The translations under genes were made by a program, and so were the position numbers. A DNA stretch of 11,475 nucleotides, from the NCBI GenBank assembly GCA_937872715.1, contig CALMTJ010000317.1:1-11475 (forward strand), written 5' to 3'. The stretch comes from an uncultured Methylobacteriaceae bacterium. Lineage in GTDB: Bacteria > Pseudomonadota > Alphaproteobacteria > Rhizobiales > Beijerinckiaceae. The notes under the pieces are model-generated. The model saw only the letters and a list, made by a program, of their open reading frames with translations, made no database searches and was not told the DNA's origin. Position 1 is the first letter of the stretch. Every line of letters starts with the position of its first letter. This document shows, in pieces, positions 7,849-11,475 of the stretch.

Positions 7849-8109
7849 CTACAGGCCGACGCCGTCCAGCGCGGGTTGACCAGGGCCGGGAAGGCTTTCG
7901 GCTGCGGCTTTCCGCCGGAGGCTGCGGGCTTTCAGGATGAAGTGGGTGGAGCCCTGGAGGCCGCTCAGGCCGTCCAGGTCTCCGAGGGCGACGTCCATCA
8001 TCGTCTCGACCACGGCGGAGCGCGAATAGCCGCAGCCGATCAGGCGATCGCTCACGGCCCTCCAGGCCAGTTCGAGCTCCCGGCGTATCTCAGGTGTGTC
8101 GGCCGACAT
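7849..8109 (-). CDS. Hypothetical protein, 86 residues
   Basis: I do not recognise this protein. It looks soluble and largely helical in residues 5-70 (IRRELELAWRAVSDRLIGCGY, VVETMMDVALGDLDGL, ILKARSLRRKAAAE), with a Pro- and Gly-rich tail after residue 73. Third codon positions are strongly G or C through residues ~10-65 on this strand, supporting a real gene over the overlapping + frame at 7876-8244. The ATG at 8109 has only a weak AGCGAG ahead of it. It converges on the small membrane protein gene (7-bp gap) and is divergent from the lipoprotein gene, with 164 bp between. That spacer contains no further gene I can support. Confidence 0.6.
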   Translation of the reverse strand: MSADTPEIRRELELAWRAVSDRLIGCGYSRSAVVETMMDVALGDLDGLSGLQGSTHFILKARSLRRKAAAESLPGPGQPALDGVGL

Positions 8110-8273
8110 CTCGCTAACCCCGGACGAGGCGCAGGATACGCGAATTGCGGCGATTTGGGACTCGCCCGGCAGGAAAGGGTTAATCCAGACGGCAATCCGG
8201 ACGGAGACCTACGGAGGCTGTATCGCCGGCCGCGACCGGTCTAAGACGTCGCCGAAGCCGAGGCCGACCTTCC

Positions 8274-8471
8274 ATGCGCATCATCCTCACCGCGGCCCTC
8301 CTGGCCGCCTCCGCGGCGCTCGCCGGCTGCCAGAGCGCGGGGGATGCCGCGAGCGATCTCGGCTCGAGCCTCAGCGGCGGGCTGGGCCGCGACACCTTCG
8401 GGACGAACCGGCGCGTCGACGTCTATGGCGGGACCACGTCCCCCACTCTGCCGACCATCGGCAGGCGGTAG
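8274..8471 (+). CDS. Small lipoprotein, unknown function
   Basis: This 65-residue exported protein has a lipoprotein signal peptide: MR followed by a hydrophobic core and the lipobox LAGC, with the lipidated cysteine at residue 19. The mature part is only about 47 residues, rich in Ser, Gly and Asp (DAASDLGSSLSGGLGRD), then a Thr- and Arg-rich end. It would be anchored in the inner or outer membrane on the periplasmic side. No known domain is visible, and small proteins of this kind are common in alphaproteobacteria. The stop is six bases before the start of the quinone oxidoreductase gene, so the two are probably co-transcribed. I see no functional reason for the pairing. Confidence 0.72.
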   Translation: MRIILTAALLAASAALAGCQSAGDAASDLGSSLSGGLGRDTFGTNRRVDVYGGTTSPTLPTIGRR

Positions 8472-8477
8472 GCGGAG

Positions 8478-9500
8478 ATGCGCGCGCTCCTCAGCGAGAG
8501 GCCGGGCGGGCCGGACAGCCTCGTCCTCCGCGAGATCCCGGACCCGGATCCCGGCCCGGGGGAGGTGCTGGTCGCGGTCGAGGCCTGCGGGGCGAACTTC
8601 CCCGATACGCTGATCATCGAGGACAAGTACCAGTTCAAGCCGCCCCGCCCGTTCGCGCCGGGCGCGGAGGTCGCCGGCACCGTCGAGGCGGTCGGGCCTG
8701 GGGTCGGCGGGTTCAAGCCCGGCGACCGCGTGATCGGCTCGCTCCTGAGCGGCGGGATGGCCGAGAAGGCCGTGGTGGCGGCCGAGAAGTGCCTCCCGAT
8801 GCCGGACGCGATGCCGTTCGACGAGGCCGCGGCGTTCATCCTCACCTACGGGACGTCCTACCACGCGCTGAAGGACCGGGCCGTCCTGAAGGCCGGTGAC
8901 ACGCTCCTGGTGCTCGGCGCCGCGGGCGGCGTCGGCCTCTCGGCCGGCGAGCTCGGTCGCGCCATGGGCGCCCGGGTCGTCGCGGCGGCATCCTCGGCCG
9001 AGAAGGTGGCGCTGGCGCGTCGGCACGGCGCCGACGAGGGTCTGGTCTACGGGCCGGGCCCGTTCTCGAAGGAGCAGTCGAAGGAACTGGCCGACGCCTT
9101 CAAGCGGGTCTGCGGCAGCGGCGGCGCCGACGTGATCTACGACCCGGTCGGCGGGGACTATGCCGAGCCGGCCCTGCGGGCGGTCGCCTGGGAGGGCCGC
9201 TACCTCGTGGTCGGCTTCCCGGCCGGCATCCCGCGGATGCCGCTGAATCTCACCCTGCTGAAATCCTGCCAGATCGTCGGCGTGTTCTGGGGCGGGTTCG
9301 CGGCCCGGGACCCGGCCGGGATTGCCCGGAACAACCGCGAGCTTCTCGACCTCTACGCGGCCGGCCGAATCAGGCCGCACGTCTCGGAGCGCTACCCCCT
9401 GGCGGAGGGCGCCGAGGCGCTCCGGCGTCTGGCCGGCCGAAGCGCCCAGGGAAAGATCGTGGTGACGATGGGGGCTGAGGACGGCCGGACCGAACGCTGA
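8478..9500 (+). CDS. Zinc-free quinone oxidoreductase (NADPH:quinone reductase, MDR family)
   Basis: This 340-residue cytosolic enzyme of the medium-chain dehydrogenase/reductase superfamily reduces quinones or other activated carbonyls with NADPH. The N-terminal GroES-like domain contains the family pattern ACGANFPDTLIIEDKY, then FAPGAEVAGTVEAVGPGV and GDRVIG. The Rossmann domain begins around residue 143, with LGAAGGVGLSAGELGRAMGA (AAGGVG at 148-153) as the dinucleotide-binding loop. The catalytic and structural zinc cysteines of alcohol dehydrogenases are absent, as expected for this branch. Later blocks (DVIYDPVGGDYAEPALRAV, then GRYLVVGFPAGIPR and LLKSCQIVGVFWG) fit the QorA-like group usually annotated as NADPH:quinone oxidoreductase family. 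The true substrate is not predictable. The gene follows the small lipoprotein by six bases and ends just before a palindromic repeat. Confidence 0.92.
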   Translation: MRALLSERPGGPDSLVLREIPDPDPGPGEVLVAVEACGANFPDTLIIEDKYQFKPPRPFAPGAEVAGTVEAVGPGVGGFKPGDRVIGSLLSGGMAEKAVVAAEKCLPMPDAMPFDEAAAFILTYGTSYHALKDRAVLKAGDTLLVLGAAGGVGLSAGELGRAMGARVVAAASSAEKVALARRHGADEGLVYGPGPFSKEQSKELADAFKRVCGSGGADVIYDPVGGDYAEPALRAVAWEGRYLVVGFPAGIPRMPLNLTLLKSCQIVGVFWGGFAARDPAGIARNNRELLDLYAAGRIRPHVSERYPLAEGAEALRRLAGRSAQGKIVVTMGAEDGRTER

Positions 9501-9504
9501 ACCT

Positions 9505-9627
9505 CCTCATCCTGAGGTGCCGGGCGGAGCCCGGCCTCGAAGGACGCACGACTGTGCTGCGTGCCCCCGGATCACGGTCCGGGGGCGTGCTTCGAGGGCC
9601 GGCTTCGCCGGCCGCCTCAGCATGAGG
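9505..9627. repeat. Dispersed palindromic intergenic repeat (REP/MITE-like)
   Basis: The element is one long imperfect palindrome of 123 bp. The left end CCTCATCCTGAGG (9505-9517) mirrors the right end CCTCAGCATGAGG (9615-9627). Inside these, a GCCGGGC..GCCCGGCCTCGAAG segment mirrors CTTCGAGGGCCGGC..GCCGGCC. At the centre GCCCCCGGA (9563-9571) pairs perfectly with TCCGGGGGC (9578-9586) around a six-base loop. This sequence phrase is familiar as an intergenic repeat in Methylobacterium, Bradyrhizobium and relatives; I recall this rather than having searched. It sits between two convergent genes and could act as a two-way terminator. No open frame inside it looks real, and no transposase is near. 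Confidence 0.75.
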
Positions 9628-9662
9628 ACGGTTGAGCTCCCGCAACGAGTCGTCGGATCGAT

Positions 9663-10835
9663 TCAGTTCCCCTTCGCGGCCTTGACGGGGTCCTTGACGT
9701 TCGGGATCGTGGCGAACTCCACGTTGTAGAGTTCGCCGTCGCGCGTCTCGACCTTCCGGACGTAGATGTTCTGGACGATGTCGCGGGTGGCGGGGTCGAT
9801 CGAGACCGGGCCGCGCGGGCTCGTCCAGCTCATGCCGGACATCGCCTTGAGCAGCGCTTCGCCGGCCTGGCCGTTCGTCTTCTTCAGCCCTTCATAGACG
9901 AGATGCATGCCGTCATAGCCGCCGACCGCCATGAAATTCGGCCGCATGTTGCCGTTCGCCTTGCGGAACGCCTCCACGAAGGCCTTGTTCTCCGGGCTGT
10001 CATGGGCGGCCGAGTAATGGTGGGTCGAGACGACGCCGGCCGCCACGCCGCCCATCTCGTTCAGGATGTCGTCGTCGACGACGTCGCCCGTGGAGATCAG
10101 CCGGATGCCGGACTTGTCGAGGCCGCGCTCGGAGAACTGCTTCATGAACTGGGCGCCGACGCCGGACGGCACGAACACGAAGACGGCGTCCGGCTTCGCG
10201 TCCGCCGCCCGCTGCAGGAACGGTGAGAAATCCGGGTTGCGGAGCGGCACCCGCAGGTTCTCCACCGTGCCGCCCGCCTTCGTGAAGCCCTCGGAGAACG
10301 CCTTCTCGGCGTCGAGACCCGGCCCGAAATCCGAGACCAGCGTCACGACCTTCTTCAGGCCGTTCTTCGTCGCCCACTCGACCATCGGCACCGTGGCCTG
10401 CGGCAGCGTGAAGCTCGACCGGACGATGTAGGGCGAAGCCTCCGTGATGGTCGCCGTCGCGGCCGCCATCACGATCTCCGGCACCTTCGCCTGAGTCGCG
10501 AGGGGAGCGGGCGCGAGCGCGAGCGGGGTCAGGCCGAAACCCGCCAGCACGGACACCTTGTCGTTGACGATGAGCTCCTGGGCGAGCCGCTTCGTCGTGT
10601 CGGCCGCGCCGGTATCGTCCTTCAGGATGACCTGCACCTTGCGGCCCGCGACCGCGTCGCCGTTCTGCTGCATGTAGAGCTTCACCGCCGCGTCGATCTG
10701 CTTGCCGGTGGAGGCGAAGGGACCGGTCATGGGCAGGATGAGCCCGATCTTGAGCAGCTCCTGCGCGGTCGCGGCGCCGGTCGCCGCGAGGGCGGCGGCG
10801 CTCGCCGCCAGGGCCAGGACGAGACGTCTCTTCAT
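9663..10835 (-). CDS. ABC transporter substrate-binding protein, LivK-like (branched-chain amino acid type)
   Basis: This 390-residue periplasmic binding protein captures a solute for a HAAT-type ABC importer. The signal peptide is clear: MKRR, a hydrophobic Ala/Leu stretch, and likely cleavage after Ala24 (ATA-QE). The mature protein opens with LLKIGLILPMTGPFASTGKQ, the standard start of the Peripla_BP_6 fold, and continues with VQVILKDDTGAADTTKRLAQEL and an EIVMAAATATITEASPY ligand-region block. Many such proteins bind aromatic acids or other organic anions rather than amino acids. The gene upstream on the same strand is a benzoylformate-decarboxylase-like enzyme, so an aromatic 2-oxo or hydroxy acid is a reasonable guess. 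Permease and ATPase genes are not in the window. GGGAGG (10846-10841) five bases before ATG supports the start, and a candidate promoter lies upstream. Confidence 0.92.
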   Translation of the reverse strand: MKRRLVLALAASAAALAATGAATAQELLKIGLILPMTGPFASTGKQIDAAVKLYMQQNGDAVAGRKVQVILKDDTGAADTTKRLAQELIVNDKVSVLAGFGLTPLALAPAPLATQAKVPEIVMAAATATITEASPYIVRSSFTLPQATVPMVEWATKNGLKKVVTLVSDFGPGLDAEKAFSEGFTKAGGTVENLRVPLRNPDFSPFLQRAADAKPDAVFVFVPSGVGAQFMKQFSERGLDKSGIRLISTGDVVDDDILNEMGGVAAGVVSTHHYSAAHDSPENKAFVEAFRKANGNMRPNFMAVGGYDGMHLVYEGLKKTNGQAGEALLKAMSGMSWTSPRGPVSIDPATRDIVQNIYVRKVETRDGELYNVEFATIPNVKDPVKAAKGN

Positions 10836-10878
10836 GTGATCCTCCCTCGATCGCGGCGTTCCGGCCGCCTTGCAGGTG

Positions 10879-10906
10879 ATTATGGGACCGGCGGCCCGGG
10901 CCGCAA
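10879..10906 (-). promoter_or_regulatory. Candidate sigma-70 promoter for the LivK-like gene
   Basis: Read on the minus strand, TTGCGG (10906-10901) and CATAAT (10884-10879) are separated by 16 bp, matching -35 TTGACA in four and -10 TATAAT in five of six positions. The predicted transcript would begin about 37 bases before ATG 10835. It lies in the 91-bp gap after the upstream TPP-enzyme gene, so the binding protein may have its own promoter besides any read-through. Confidence 0.4.
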
Positions 10907-10926
10907 CACGGCCGTGGTCGACCGGG

Positions 10927-11475
10927 TCAGCGGCCCTCGCCCCCGGCGTGGTAGAGCAACGGGACGCCGGGATCGACCGCGACGTCGAGCAGCACCGGCC
11001 CGGGCGCCGCGAAGGAGCGGGCGAGCGCCGGCCCGATCTCGTCCGGCCGCACGATCCGGACCGCCTCGCAGCCCATCCCGCCCGCGAGCTGGACGAAGTC
11101 GAGGCCCGGCAGGTCGATCCCGGGCGGTGGCCCGGCCTGCACCATGCGGCTGAAGGCCCGCATGGCCCCGTATCCGGAATTGTTCAGAACCACGAGCGTG
11201 ATCGGCAGGCGGTGCTGAACGGCCGTCCACAGCGCCTGGATCGAGTACATGGCCGAGCCGTCGCCGATCAGGCAGACGATGCACCGCCCGGGCCTGGCGA
11301 GCGCCACCCCGACGGAGGCCGGCAGGCTGTAGCCGAGCCCGCCGGAGGACATCGTGTAGAAGCTGTCGGCGCCCCGCATCGGGAAGTGCCGCTGCATGGC
11401 GGGCCGGTGGGAGGGCGCCTCCTCGACCACGATCGCGTCGGCCGGCAGCGCCCCGGACAGCGCGTGCAGCAGGTA
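10927..11475 (-). CDS. mdlC: Thiamine-diphosphate enzyme, probable benzoylformate decarboxylase, C-terminal part
   Basis: The 182 visible residues are the C-terminal, thiamine-diphosphate-binding domain; the gene runs off the right edge, so its start is not seen. The cofactor/Mg motif starts with GDGSAMYSIQALWTA and ends with LVVLNNSGYGAMRAF. The run SSGGLGYSLPASVGVALARP before it, and PGIDLPGLDFVQLAGGMG after it, match benzoylformate decarboxylase (MdlC) better than acetolactate synthase; YSI-ALWTA is typical. MdlC converts benzoylformate to benzaldehyde and CO2 in mandelate breakdown. The catalytic Ser and His residues that would settle the activity lie in the missing N-terminal part. Related decarboxylases such as oxalyl-CoA or phenylpyruvate types remain possible. 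The stop is 91 bp from the LivK-like gene on the same strand. The gene symbol is provisional. Confidence 0.75.
   Translation of the reverse strand, partial: YLLHALSGALPADAIVVEEAPSHRPAMQRHFPMRGADSFYTMSSGGLGYSLPASVGVALARPGRCIVCLIGDGSAMYSIQALWTAVQHRLPITLVVLNNSGYGAMRAFSRMVQAGPPPGIDLPGLDFVQLAGGMGCEAVRIVRPDEIGPALARSFAAPGPVLLDVAVDPGVPLLYHAGGEGR

Noticed and set aside
7876..8244. A 122-residue + frame overlapping the 86-residue minus-strand gene
   Set aside because: Codon third positions favour the minus-strand frame, and the + protein shows no convincing fold or ribosome-binding site.
8241..9380. A 379-residue minus-strand frame opposite the quinone oxidoreductase
   Set aside because: The opposite strand carries a complete MDR-family protein, and this frame has shadow composition and no recognisable motif.
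9505..9627. Possible CRISPR unit or small RNA gene in the palindromic region
   Set aside because: There is one nested palindrome rather than evenly spaced direct repeats with spacers, and nothing specific points to a stable RNA gene beyond hairpin potential.

Overview
The window is GC-rich alphaproteobacterial chromosome. The order glutaredoxin 3, carbon-nitrogen hydrolase, DUF1178, together with the codon use, the REP-like intergenic palindromes and the brnTA variant, points to Hyphomicrobiales and most likely to Methylobacterium or a relative. That assignment rests on recalled family resemblance, not on a search.

Layout. Bases 1-248 hold the 3' end of a phosphoribosyltransferase-like gene whose first half reads as PyrR and whose last half reads as ComF. 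Next come grxC (307-564), a Nit1/Nit2-type amidase (579-1439) and a DUF1178 zinc-ribbon-like protein (1502-2005), all on +. A hairpin-rich spacer separates these from a leftward brnT-brnA toxin-antitoxin locus (2251-2793). Its toxin gene is broken by a lost start codon and a one-base deletion, while the antitoxin reading frame survives. A perfect 18-bp palindrome lies just upstream of brnT. Glutamine-dependent NAD+ synthase nadE (2925-4973) follows, ending in two tandem hairpins. An ABC importer operon follows: one ATPase and two permeases of the nitrate/sulfonate/taurine type, each pair overlapping by 4 bp, with no binding protein beside it.

From 7659 to 8471 lie three small genes: a one-helix membrane protein, a leftward hypothetical protein and a small lipoprotein. 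A zinc-free quinone oxidoreductase (8478-9500) converges on a leftward LivK-type binding protein (9663-10835), with a 123-bp palindromic dispersed repeat between them. The window ends inside a leftward thiamine-diphosphate enzyme that resembles benzoylformate decarboxylase.

How the genes work together. grxC and the Nit1-like amidase plausibly share glutathione upkeep. The last two leftward genes may pair uptake of an aromatic acid with its decarboxylation. The other neighbours look like ordinary chromosomal genes with no evident shared pathway. I see no convincing new multi-gene system. The most unusual object is the PyrR-ComF chimera at the left edge, followed by the decayed brnTA locus with its candidate operator.
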